18,967 nt of DNA from Gamarada debralockiae (GCA_002803225.1 NXFV01000030.1:1-18967), one strand, 5' to 3'. Positions 1 through 8,915 are shown, counted from the first letter of the stretch. Notes: generated by a model not told the origin, from the sequence alone. Translations and numbers: made by a program.

Positions 1-363
1 ATCAGGTGTAGCCTGTATTTTTCCCTCTTTTGTGATATAAGAGAGCTCTTCCCCTCCTTGTATTTCAGCTCCGGGAGATATCAGCTAGGTCTAGAAATGC
101 CACTATATTTCGCCCCCCCAAATACAGCTCAACTGACATCCCGATTGATGGATAGTTTATGATCTGTGGGATTTAGAGTATTTATTTGAGAGCGCAATTA
201 TTGTGGTGAGTGCTGTGAGGTTCAGAGGACAATGGGAAGCAACCGACTTGATTGGCAGACTTGAGAGCAGGAGGTGTTTAGTGTGACAGAATCGTGTCAC
301 TTGACATCAATTCCATCGCAGCGCCTACGTCCAAGTGACTGCTCGAGGGTCAACATCATAACA
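1..363 (+). mobile_element. LTR remnant (copia-type), 5' end cut by window edge
   Basis: Bases 1 to about 150 on the plus strand align, by eye, with the minus-strand sequence at 18667-18519. Shared landmarks in the same order are AGCCT, AAGAGAGC(T/A)CTTCCCCTCC, CACTATATT(T)CGCCC and CAGCTC...TTGACA. The second half (150-363) does not align clearly. The far end is placed at 363 because it finishes in ...CATAACA and gives a length near that of the right-hand LTR (about 380 bp). The next bases, GGGGTATG, share GGTAT with the primer-binding-like site at 18286-18299. It could be a solo LTR or the left LTR of a lost element. The outer boundary is uncertain. Confidence 0.5.
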
Positions 364-1149
364 GGGGTATGTATTTGCCAAGCTTGGATGACTTCATAAG
401 AGGAGGTGACTCGTTGAGACCCCTATCCCAAGATCAATCACTTTACATTCAACATGAACCAACTTACAGTTTGAATCTCTCAAGGAGCTTGCCAAAGGTA
501 CCTCAGCGCAATATCTGCTCTTCCGACCAAGGCAGGGACCATGAAAGAATTCAAAAATATAAAAGCCACTCGAAGTAGCACAGGATTCACAGCTTGACCA
601 AACTCGCTGGTTCCGGATCATTCGCTCACGGTGGTATGTGTGCCCTGGCATCACCGTGCCCTCCGATCCAGCTCCCCGAAATTCCCCAGAACTTTCCACC
701 TCCGTTGAAGATACAATCGCTTGCAAAATCGGCTTCCCTTCACAAACTTGGAAGTTTTCTGTTCTCCCTGTCAAGCAAGGGGATCTGAATCCTGCTAGTC
801 AAAATAAGTTAGTATAGTACTACCATTCTAGAAATAGATCTTTTGTAAACATCCCAAAATGTTCTATAACACTTGCCAAATGCTTTTTATTATGATATAC
901 AATAATTCTTAAAGAGACTAAAGAACTTTTCCGTGGGTTATTGCGTGGCGTTGTGTCTTCTTGATAAAATCCGACTTTGGCATCATATTTAAGCCCAAGT
1001 ATTAGTTAGTGTCATAAATACAAAGTCCTTGTACAATTTGGTACTTAAATAGGAACCTAATAGGGTTGTATTTAATGATTCTAGACTAGGGTAAAGAAAT
1101 GAAAAGGCTAAAGGAAAGCTTCTTGTATTATTTAAACTATTCTACAGCG
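364..1149. other. Intergenic, AT-rich; no convincing gene
   Basis: No family is recognised here. One plus-strand frame (about 447-815) reads as amino-acid-like sequence (for example LDQTRWFRII, FPSQTWKFSVLPV) but is broken by TGA and TAA near 540-565, so at best it is a gene relic. From about 790 to 1149 the sequence is AT-rich with no coding signal. This is the 3' flank of the NLR gene, which runs on the other strand. Confidence 0.4.
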
Positions 1150-1571
1150 CAATGGCATCCATCTATTAGTGCCAGTAGCCGTCGCATCGGCCCCTTTCTC
1201 AAGGAGCAGTTAGACGACTTTAAGATGACCCCTAGAACAGGGTGAGTCCAATGGCATCCATCCCCTCTATCGAAGATTTCAATGTGGCCGTCAGAAGAGG
1301 CCGAGTACCATGGCATCTATCCATAAATATTAGTAGCCGCCACGTCGGCCCCCTTCTCGAGGAGCAACTAGACGACTTTAAGATAGCCCCTAGAAGAGGC
1401 CGAGTCCAATGGCGTCCATCCCCTACTTCCCGCAGCCATGACATCAGCTCCCTTCTCGAGGAGCAGCTGGATGATTTCAATGTGGCCGTCAGAAGAGGCC
1501 AAGTGCAATGGCGTCTATTCCCTACTATTTGTAGTCGCAACGTCAGTCCCCGCGACGTCAGTCCCCTTCTC
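1150..1571 (-). pseudogene. Frame-shifted, decaying ankyrin repeats at NLR 3' end
   Basis: At 1565-1572 the plus strand reads CTTCTCAGGAG where intact units read CTTCTCGAGGAG. The missing G removes the ankyrin frame. In the shifted frame clear ankyrin sequence resumes ([20 protein letters not shown], then [17 protein letters not shown]), so the original protein extended at least to about 1150. That frame has TAG stops at 1515-1517 (where Trp is expected) and 1368-1370 (where Gln is expected), and a TAA at 1210-1212 in a further shifted frame. A 15-bp duplication (CGACGTCAGTCCCCG-like) lies at about 1536-1565. Confidence 0.8.
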
Positions 1572-4500
1572 AGGAGCAGCTGGACGACTTCAACGAGGCC
1601 GTTCTCGGGTGCCGAGTTCAATGGCGTGACCATAGCCAATTTCTCAAGGAGTTGCTTGACGACTTTAACTTGTCCGTTCTCAAAGGCTAAGTGTAATGGC
1701 GTCTGCCCCCTCCTATCAACAGCCGTGACGTTGGCCCCTTTCTTGAGGAGCAGCTGAACGACTTCAAGATGGCCGCCAATAGAGGCCGAGTGCAATGGCG
1801 TCCATCCATTGGTATCAGCAGCCGTGACGTTGGCCCCTTTCTTGAGGAGCAGCTGAACGACTACAAGATGGCCGCCAATAGAGGCCGAGTGCAATGGCGT
1901 CCATCCATCGGTAGTAGTAGCCGTGATGTCGGCCCCATTCCCGAGGAGCAGGAGGAGCAGGTCGATGACTTGAAGATGGCATCCTAAAAAGGTTGAGTCA
2001 AGGGCCGCCGAGTGACAGGCCGCCGAGTGACAGGCCGCCGAGTGACAGGCCGCCGAGTGACAGGCCGAGTGACAGGCCGAGTGCAATGGCGTCCATCCAT
2101 CGGTAGTAGTAGCCGTGACATCGGCCCCCTTCTTGAGGAGCAGCTGAGCGACTTCAAGATGGCCGCCAATAGAGGCCGAGTGCAATGGCGTCCATCCATC
2201 GGTAGTAGTAGCCGTGACGTCGGCCCCCTTCTTGAGGAGCAGCTGAACGATCTCAATGTGTCCTTTCTTAAGGGCTAAGTGTAATGGTACCTGTCCCCTA
2301 CTATCAGCAGCCGCGACGTCGGCCCCCTTCTCGAGGAGCAGCTTAACGACTTCAAGATAGCCGTTCTTAGAGGCCCAGTGCAATAGCGTACATCCGTTAG
2401 TATCAGTAGCCGCGACGTCGGTTCCCTTCTCGAGGAGCAGCTTAACGACTTCAAGATGGCCGCCAACAGAGGCCCAGTGCAATGGAGTCCACCCGTTAGT
2501 ATCAGTAGCCGCGACGTCGGCCCCCTCCTCGAGAAGCAGTTTGACCACAGCCTTAATCCCAAAGTATGCTGCTAAATGCAGTCCTATCATTTGCTTCGGG
2601 AATTGCTGGCTATATTCTATATCCTCTGACCATCGCTTCACAGCCAGGAGTGCTTGGCTCGATGCCTCCACTTGAGCTTTCCTCTCGAGAAATCTGATGA
2701 CTTCTGGGATTAACGTAGAAGCCTCGCGAGCATGATGTCCCCAATTATGTGAGGCGTAGTCGTAAAGCCAGTTTGACCGTAGCCGTTCTTCAAACTCCTT
2801 GTTGTTTTGGCAAATTCCACTTTCGAACTCATCGAATGAGAGGTACGTAACGCAAATTGTCACAATATCAATCTCTGCATTCGGAAACCACTTTTCCCGT
2901 GTCCGGGCAAAGAATTCCTGCGTCGTGTGATGGACTAGCCGGATAATCTTGCTTTCCTCATCTATTGTCACTAACCCAGCACATATAGAAACTATGTCTT
3001 CTACTCGACACAGATTATCCATATCAAGTTGTGACTCCTCAAGCTCGACGGCAAGGGCATGCTCAAGTTCAGACGTAGTCAGAGGCCTCTTTGCGCAAGT
3101 GATCCACGAGAGGACCTGCTTTGCAAGCCTTTCTTCGTCTATAAGCTGGCCTTTAATTCTCTCCATGGCGTCCTCGTAGGCGTTATCGTATGCCTCGGAT
3201 CCAGTCGGGAGCTTTTTTAAGGCTATGCGAATGGCCTTCGGGGATTTTTTCCCTTTTAATGAATCAAGATGAAGCTTTGCAAGTAAGAACCTGTAAGGTG
3301 TAAGCGTTATTTACTAATATTGTAGGGACTTACGTACATCCCATTAACTGTCTTTATAATTTCTGCCTTTATTTCATCTTGCAGCTCCGAACTACGAAGT
3401 ACACATCCATGCAACTGCGACATATGACCATCTAGGTACCTCTGCACATCTTGATTACTTGCCCGGATCTCTAACCGTATGCTTTTGCTGAATTTTTCGG
3501 TGATTTCCGGAATAAATCTCGAGGTTGCAAAGAAACTTACTTGACGCTTTGCTTGAAGAGTAAAGACTTCTGATAAAAATCCCGCTCGGTATCTACTGGC
3601 TACTTGATATTTATCAACTGCGTTAATAACGATAAAGATCTTCGAGTATAGAACGGCCACGGACTCGAGAGCTTTCGAGAATTCATTGAATGTTGGTCGT
3701 GTCCGCCTGTCCTTGTGACAGATGTAGAGAGATTTCACGCTCTCCGGTAGAGAAGACAGGCCTTGAGTTAGTTGCTTTAGTAGACTCGCGAGAAGAGCTT
3801 CGGCCTTCTGCTCGTCTTCGCGTCGAAAATTGCAATAGATGTATGCAATGCCAATACTCTTATTATTCTGAAAGCGAGCATTGAGCTCTGCCACTATAAT
3901 TGATGTGAGAATTGTCTTTCCCGCACCTGGAATGCCTGGACAGAATAACGTCTGTTTGTCGGTTTCTAGCCACGTCTGGAACTCGACAGAGCCTAGAAAC
4001 CATTGACCGGTTCCTTCCTGTCGCCGAGCAATGAAGTCGTTCTGCTGAGCAGCATAGTCAATCGGGGTGATCCATTCGAGTACGGTTTGACGGTCTTGAT
4101 CTTCTTGGTGCCGTACTAACTTAACCACGTTGTCTCGAGTAAGTCGTCCATTGAATGCGGTTAGGAAACCAATGTTTGTACTAATACGACTCCGAAGCTC
4201 GTCGATGTCTTCCGGCTTCCAGTTAAGCCTCTTCCATACTCTTTTGATTCTCTTGCTGGCACTCTCACTTTCAGATCTAAGTTCGCTATTTTTATCTAGT
4301 ATTCGTTGTAGCTCGTCGAAGATATTTCGGCAACCTTTATCAATATCTTCTAAATCTCTTTTCTGTTCATTATTAAGCTCCCGACTCGGAAAAGCAACGT
4401 CGGCATCTTGAAGGACAATCGAGAGACTTCTGATCCTATTTAAATATAATAGTTAGCAGAGATCGAATTCTTATTTACACAACATACTCGTCTAAGAGAG

Positions 4501-4597
4501 CCTTGAGTTGACCTGGCGCGTTGACGAAGTCCTTTCGGATCTTGTTGGCAAGCTCGATTGCCGCGATGAAATCGCCTATACTAAAACCAAAGCTCAT
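1232..4597 (-). CDS. NACHT-ankyrin NLR-like (STAND) protein, three exons, 3' end damaged
   Basis: Exon 1 is 4597-4488, exon 2 is 4435-3338 and exon 3 is 3290-1232. The introns (4436-4487, 52 bp; 3291-3337, 47 bp) have GT...AG ends and restore the frame. Read this way the protein has 1088 residues. The start [12 protein letters not shown] and the following helical region (to about 140) are typical of fungal NLRs. Walker A is GIPGAGKT (204-211). The Walker B region is [11 protein letters not shown] (303-313), where the family usually has [15 protein letters not shown] follows at about 340. The second junction rebuilds [13 protein letters not shown], a well-conserved post-NACHT motif. [10 protein letters not shown] (about 521) lies in the winged-helix-like region. 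Ankyrin repeats run from about 637 to about 965. Family members act as intracellular sensors in heterokaryon incompatibility or defence; the ligand is unknown here. The last ~125 residues are out of the ankyrin frame, so the natural C-terminus is probably lost and the gene may be a young pseudogene. Confidence 0.85.
1767..2560 (-). repeat. Tandem 99-bp ankyrin-coding units, some nearly identical
   Basis: The DNA repeats with a 99-bp period (33 codons). Units beginning AGATGGCCGCCAATAGAGGC recur at 1767, 1866 and about 2158 and differ by only a few bases. The encoded repeat is of the type [18 protein letters not shown] followed by [15 protein letters not shown]. Near-identity at DNA level, including silent sites, points to recent duplication or gene conversion. 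Such high internal identity is known in the repeat domains of fungal NLRs. Confidence 0.85.
2003..2074 (-). repeat. In-frame 15-bp minisatellite inside the ankyrin domain
   Basis: Four tandem copies of GGCCGCCGAGTGACA (2003-2062, plus strand) are followed by one 12-bp version lacking GCC (2063-2074). The unit resembles the GGCCGAGTGCAATGG segment of the neighbouring ankyrin units, from which it probably arose by slippage. All units are multiples of three, so the NLR frame survives and encodes repeated Cys-His-Ser-Ala-Ala. The insertion sits inside one ankyrin repeat, straight after GWTPLHSA, and the rest of that repeat is also altered by a run of leucines. Confidence 0.9.
4488..4597 (-). other. 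NLR exon 1 (start and N-terminal domain)
   Basis: The start codon is at 4597-4595. The exon encodes 36 codons plus two bases, ending ...LLD-GA, then GTATGT at 4487. Joining to 4435 gives ...[15 protein letters not shown], continuous with the same frame through exon 2. Without this exon the gene would appear to begin at a GTG near 4128 and lack its N-terminal domain. Confidence 0.85.
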
Positions 4598-4840
4598 TGT
4601 GAAATTGGCTCGCTCGTTATCCTACACAAAGGGAAAAAAAGGATAGCGGAGACAAAGTCATCGCACCTGGACGACGAAACATGTCGTCTGCGTTCGGCCT
4701 CTCGAGGCTGACTTTGATGCCTCTTAGGCAGATTCTCTGGGCATAGTTGCAAAGCCACGTCGAGGTCACATGCGAGGCTGTGATTGGCCATTTGGTGAAG
4801 GGCCGGGATAAGAGAGTAAACCCTGAACGTAGAAGCTTGC
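4598..4840. promoter_or_regulatory. Upstream region of the NLR gene
   Basis: This is the 243 bp between the NLR start codon and the MITE. ORFs here have no recognisable homology and no codon-level sign of being real. No convincing TATA box is seen. The region is assigned as promoter only by position. Confidence 0.3.
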
Positions 4841-4996
4841 ATACCGTATTAATTGGTTTATAAGACTCCAACCCTACTACAAGACCCCCCGGTTTATAAG
4901 ATGCCGGCAACGCACCCAAAATACCCTGCAAACGGGGTCTGAAGTGGTGAAATTTAATGTGCAAGTTAGTGTCCTATAAACCAATTAATACGGTAT
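4841..4996. mobile_element. 156-bp MITE with 26-bp terminal inverted repeats
   Basis: Left end 4841-4866 (ATACCGTATTAATTGGTTTA then TAAGAC) and right end 4971-4996 are reverse complements with one mismatch in 26. A TA dinucleotide sits just inside each extremity (4842-4843 and 4994-4995), which fits TA target duplication as in Tc1/mariner-type MITEs. There is no transposase. GGTTTATAAG from the left TIR recurs internally at 4891. It lies about 240 bp upstream of the NLR start codon, so it could affect that promoter. Confidence 0.85.
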
Positions 4997-5228
4997 TTAG
5001 AATCTCTGAAATGCTCTGGACCGAGTATTATAGGGTTGAAATACAATTTCAGGCAGTAGTCCTAAATGTGAAAGCAACAGGTGTAGTCACGTGCAAGTCG
5101 TATTCTCTCGTAATCTCCCCAATGGTTCACATGTATTACTAAGCAACACGAATATAAAAGTCGCACATTGCAGGGATTGGAGTTATGCTTAACCGTATTT
5201 GGTTAGTTGTGCCGAGACCCTGTTCATG

Positions 5229-5620
5229 TAGAGGGTAGAGAAAACCTCCGTCAGGTAGAGAATGACGCTACAATTGTTTTTTTTTTGGGCGAATTTCTCT
5301 ACGCGTATATCCTGAGCATATGCTTTATATAAATATTACTTAGATAATAAAAAAGACGGCCCTTAAGCCCGACAAAAGGGGGTAGGGACTCCCCCAACCC
5401 AAAGGGGCTCGAGGGGATCCCCCCTTGAGGAGATAGGCGCCGGGCACGACAGTTTATTGTAAGAATATGTTAAGTATAGGTTTAACATATGCTCGGTATA
5501 TGCTTAAGGCTGAAGCATATACTACTGTAGGCATATGCTCAACAGAGCTCAGCAACGGTGGAGAAATTCGCTAAAAAAATTGTGGCGTCATTCTCTACTC
5601 TGACGAAGGTTTGCCCCCTA
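5229..5620. mobile_element. ~390-bp non-autonomous element with ~55-bp inverted repeats and palindromic core
   Basis: Left arm 5241-5299 and right arm 5561-5615 are imperfect reverse complements. Shared landmarks are CGTCAG, GTAGAGAATGACGC(T/C)AC, a T/A-run and GCGAATTTCTC. A TA pair borders each side (5229-5230, 5619-5620). The interior holds several GCATATGC-like palindromes (5313, about 5487-5540) and a GC-rich block (5370-5435) with G-run/C-run self-complementarity. There is no ORF of note. It is best read as a MITE or foldback element. The exact ends are uncertain. Confidence 0.75.
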
Positions 5621-6015
5621 TGATTTTATTTTCGTCTTCGTTTCTCTTTTCATCATCTGTCGTTGCCGGACCAGTTGGGATAGAGGGGGAGGGGGGGTTT
5701 ACGCCGTCAGTAGGTAGACATATCACTGATCTAACCATTGCCGAGATTCTTGCCCAAGCCAATGATCAATCGATGGATGCGTTGCTTTACCTTGACCATG
5801 AAACGAATCAGCCGATTCAGCTCACGGACCCAGCTATTGCAGGGTTTCTTCAGTGGACCGTCAATGGATCGAATGAGCTCACAGACCGGTGTATAGACGA
5901 GTTTCTTCGAGGAACAACCTCTGTGACCCATCTCTACATTACGGACGACTTTATATGCCCATTCATAAGTAAAGGAGCCAATATCTCGAGTCTCCGGAAC
6001 GCAAGTACCCCTTGA
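5620..6015 (+). CDS. Small unrecognised ORF with signal-peptide-like start
   Basis: The ORF encodes 131 residues from the ATG at 5620. The first ~18 residues (MILFSSSFLFSSSVVAG) are hydrophobic and Ser-rich and could be a secretion signal, though no positive charge is present. The body contains three related segments, ITDLTIAEIL, LTDPAIAGFL and LTDRCIDEFL, suggesting a degenerate internal repeat. Only two cysteines are present (DRCID, FICPF). The start codon overlaps the TA border of the inverted-repeat element, so the reading frame may be the 3' part of an older gene cut by that insertion. I do not recognise the family, and it may not be expressed. Confidence 0.35.
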   Translation: MILFSSSFLFSSSVVAGPVGIEGEGGFTPSVGRHITDLTIAEILAQANDQSMDALLYLDHETNQPIQLTDPAIAGFLQWTVNGSNELTDRCIDEFLRGTTSVTHLYITDDFICPFISKGANISSLRNASTP

Positions 6016-6792
6016 GAGGAATGGCAGACTGCATAGATCCACGGATGATGAATAATCCGACCGCAGCTAATACACTAGGCGAATTGGATTGTTAAGCCAT
6101 AGGACCGGAGGAGTTAGTCTCACAATCTGTTTATGAAAAGCCGTGAGTCGTTTACAAGTCGCTTGGGCTTCCCCCTTCGAACAAGTTCCGAGAAATTCAA
6201 CTCGGGCCCATCAGACAAGGATCTGCATGAGCGCTATGCCCAAGTGGGTTAAGTGCGCCACAGGGCCGCTTTCTGGCAGTTTCCGATCACGTGATTTTGC
6301 TTAAATAACTTCAGCCGCCATCCTGATCTACTATGTTGGATACAAGTTAACTGAATTGATACTTGTTATTTCATAATTCCTTCAACACGACTTATTATAC
6401 CCTGAATCGAGTGGAAGGGTTTACTTTCCCGCCAGGGCGAGCTATGCCGAAAATCGCATGTTGATCCCCAAAACTAATTTGTGTTACTGCACGGCGCGAA
6501 CTGTTACATCAACTGCTCTAGCTATGTCCGCATCTGTAGAGCATAGCGCCATTGCCTGTGCGTATCGCTGCGGCTGAAACAGGCAGCTGCGTAGATAGGA
6601 AGGCACAAAGATGTTGGCGTCGCAGCCTTGGCCTGGATTTTGACCCCGCAATTGGGAAGCCCAACTCCCCAAAATGCATTCTCAGGAGCTTGCACTCTTC
6701 GCTCTTGGTTGAATTCTTCTGATATAGCTTTCATTAAATTACTTCAATAGAGCCTTTCCCATCGCCAGATTTCTCCACTCAATAACTTCACC
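6016..6792. other. Intergenic; upstream of first coiled-coil gene
   Basis: No gene is recognised. A palindromic TCACGTGA (E-box-like) occurs at about 6287-6294. Minus-strand ORFs at 6484-6734 carry no family signature. The last ~100 bp before 6793 presumably hold the 5' leader of the following gene. Confidence 0.35.
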
Positions 6793-8052
6793 ATGGCGCC
6801 TATCGAACGCAAGTGGGACGCCTACCGAACCCTGAACATCACGACCCGCGACAGCGATGGAATGACATGTGTTGGATTGACCATATACAATAAGCGGTGC
6901 CGCTGGGATCTTGATGCAGACTCCTATGCCCGGATCTGCAAACTTCTTCGAAAAATGGAGAAACAACCACCCAATGAAGCAACAAAATATCTGGAGGAAA
7001 TTGCTGAGCTCAGTCTCTGCGAGGATTACCACCAGAGACAGTCTAATAAGGTCGTATCTGAGTGGAGGAAAGCAATCAAGGAAGCAGCAAAAGAGTACGA
7101 GAAAAGGGAAGGTCAGGAAAAGCAAATTTCATTGCTGAAGACGAATTTGGCCTTCGAAAAAATACGAGCAAATGACCTGGAGAAGCTAGTGAAGCGGTTG
7201 AATGGGGAGGTCGAGGTGTTAAAGGCTCAGTTGGAAGATCAGGGACGGGTGAAAGATGAGCAGCAAGGAGAACTTGCAGCACGAGTTGAAGAGCTCACGG
7301 GAAAGCTTCAACGTGAGTCTCAGAGCTCCAAGAAGTACCGTGCAAAGTTTCTTGGGATGGAAAATGAGCGCGACGTCCTATCCAATTTAGTGCCTCGCGT
7401 AGACCAACTCCTTGCGCAACTCGACGTCGAGGAAAAGCGCTCATCTAATCTGACCCTCGATCTTAAAAAGGCGGTGGACACTCACACCGCGCTCAGCAAG
7501 GAGAAAGGGCTTGTTCTGTCACAACTCGAGACTGAACGAAAGAAGTGCGAAGGGTTGACTGTTGAGCTGAGCAAGGTGAAATCCGAGAATGCCACTCTTT
7601 CCACCAAAGCCGAAAATCTCTGTCAAGAATTAGTAACCATCAACCAAGCTCTCAAAGAAGCTCAAACCAGCCTCACGACTTCTCAACAAGCCCACACCGC
7701 GCTCAAAACTTCAGCAGCGGCGAAGAAGGAAGAACTCTCCTGTTCAATCGCCTTGCTGACTGAGGAACATGAACTCTCGCAGAGGACCTCCTCAAAACTC
7801 CATCAAGAGTTGATCGCCGCCAACGGGGACCTCTCCGCAACTCAATCGACTCTCGGGGAAATACAGAGCAAACTCAGCACCCTAGAAAAGGAGAACGAGG
7901 AGCTGAAGAATTCAGCAGCCGCGAGGGAGAGGGAACTAGGTGATTTGGTCAAAGTGTTGACAGAACAGGTGGAGTTGTTGAAGAGCCATCCATTGAAGAC
8001 GTGGTTCACCAGCTTGATAGCATCATTTGAGAGATGGAGAAAGAGGTTTTAG
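6793..8052 (+). CDS. Cys/His-module plus coiled-coil protein, paralogue A
   Basis: An intronless ORF of 419 residues starting at CACCATGGC, a good fungal start context. Residues 8-100 form a compact module shared with the downstream paralogue: WDAYRTLNI (8-16), C26, C36, LEEIAELSLC (67-76), H80 and EW(R)KAI (90-95). The spacing C-x9-C-x39-C-x3-H could form a metal site. From about 100 to 395 the sequence is charged, rich in Glu, Lys, Leu and Gln, and heptad-like, as in a long coiled coil. It ends ERWRKRF. There is no signal peptide or membrane segment. The function is unknown. From memory, a similar Cys/LCxxxH region precedes GIY-YIG/T5orf172 domains in some fungal proteins, but no such domain is visible here. 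The C-terminal tail seen in the paralogue is out of frame here. Confidence 0.8.
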   Translation: MAPIERKWDAYRTLNITTRDSDGMTCVGLTIYNKRCRWDLDADSYARICKLLRKMEKQPPNEATKYLEEIAELSLCEDYHQRQSNKVVSEWRKAIKEAAKEYEKREGQEKQISLLKTNLAFEKIRANDLEKLVKRLNGEVEVLKAQLEDQGRVKDEQQGELAARVEELTGKLQRESQSSKKYRAKFLGMENERDVLSNLVPRVDQLLAQLDVEEKRSSNLTLDLKKAVDTHTALSKEKGLVLSQLETERKKCEGLTVELSKVKSENATLSTKAENLCQELVTINQALKEAQTSLTTSQQAHTALKTSAAAKKEELSCSIALLTEEHELSQRTSSKLHQELIAANGDLSATQSTLGEIQSKLSTLEKENEELKNSAAARERELGDLVKVLTEQVELLKSHPLKTWFTSLIASFERWRKRF

Positions 8053-8119
8053 TGTCTGGATCACGAGCGTGAGATCTCGTGACCGAGTAGGTGGCCGGGC
8101 GGGTGTTGAGACGGTTTGA
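8053..8119 (+). pseudogene. Out-of-frame C-terminal tail of paralogue A
   Basis: After the TAG at 8050-8052, the +1 frame from 8057 reads WITSVRSRDRV...GVETV and stops at 8117-8119. Paralogue B ends WIKSVRVRNK...RVETV, with the same last 15 bases (GTTGAGACGGTTTGA). Between TTT and TGG, paralogue A has seven bases (TAGTGTC) and paralogue B has six (GGTACC). The tail was therefore lost through a one-base length change that brought in a stop. Confidence 0.75.
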
Positions 8120-8915
8120 TGGTTCGAGACGAATGATAGAACGGACATATAGGCGACGGATCATGAGTACTTCGTGGGATTTATGGGTGTCAGGGGTACA
8201 GTGTTAGTGTCAAAAAGACTTCGAAAAGCCATTGTCAACTTCTAGTCCTGCTGCGGCATTTGCCAAGTTAATGGCAGTCTGGCTCACGTGAGGAATCTAT
8301 TCTTGCAACGCGCATTGTATTTCGTGTGAAGTACTGCAGAAATCGATAGTGTAAATTGCATTTAGTCCCATTAATTTTGATGCATTCTGGATTTCATCTC
8401 ATGATCTTTTTGCAAGGCTGGCGTACGCGCCGTGGATCTCATTATTGCGAGCCGCATTCTATTTCGATTAAGCATATTCCAAAATTTGATAGGTGCGTGT
8501 CAACTAAGTTCCTTCTATTTCTACGCAGCCTGACGACGGCAAATACTCCACGTCATCCATAATGGGAAGTGGTGCCTGGTGGTGGCTTGCATATACTTTA
8601 TTGTTTCAAAAAACGCCCAGGCTGATTTTCCCTAGAGAAATGTACCAAAACTGGGGGAGTGCTGCTAGGCGAGAACAACTGACCAATGATCATATCACCA
8701 GCGACACACGCGACTGTAGCTTAGATCGTTCCATACGCGTAACTACAGCTGTTGAAGTCGAAAATAGAATGCTTAAATCGAAAGGTAGCCTGAGCCTCTG
8801 ATCGCTTCTATCCTCTATCCTTCATCCATCAATCGCTTGACCTCATATTATCCACAAAATTTCTGTCCTCGCAACGATATCGTTCAGTACGGACCCTTAA
8901 TTTGAGCTCCCAAAC
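8120..8915. other. Intergenic between the two coiled-coil paralogues
   Basis: Similarity to the sequence after paralogue B stops at the shared GTTGAGACGGTTTGA, so the 3' flanks are not recently duplicated. No gene is recognised. A pyrimidine-rich stretch at about 8807-8845 precedes paralogue B and resembles the CT-rich tracts near fungal transcription starts. Confidence 0.4.

Noticed and set aside
369..788. Small ORFs on both strands near the left LTR
   Set aside because: None matches gag or another family; the most protein-like frame is interrupted by stops and could be chance.
1242..2278. Several plus-strand ORFs and an alternative minus-strand ORF across the ankyrin region
   Set aside because: They are shadows of the 99-bp repeat in other frames; their repeated Arg/Ser-rich text follows from the ankyrin codons.
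4594..4964. Minus-strand ORFs upstream of the NLR
   Set aside because: They run into the MITE and are in conflict with the well-supported NLR first exon; no homology is seen.
6220..6280. tRNA-like words (for example GGGTTAAGTGCGCC)
   Set aside because: No cloverleaf with a T-arm GTTCRA and a matching acceptor stem could be built.
6484..6734. Two overlapping minus-strand ORFs of 62 and 70 codons
   Set aside because: No recognisable domain, no supporting start or splice signals, and they lie in the upstream region of paralogue A.
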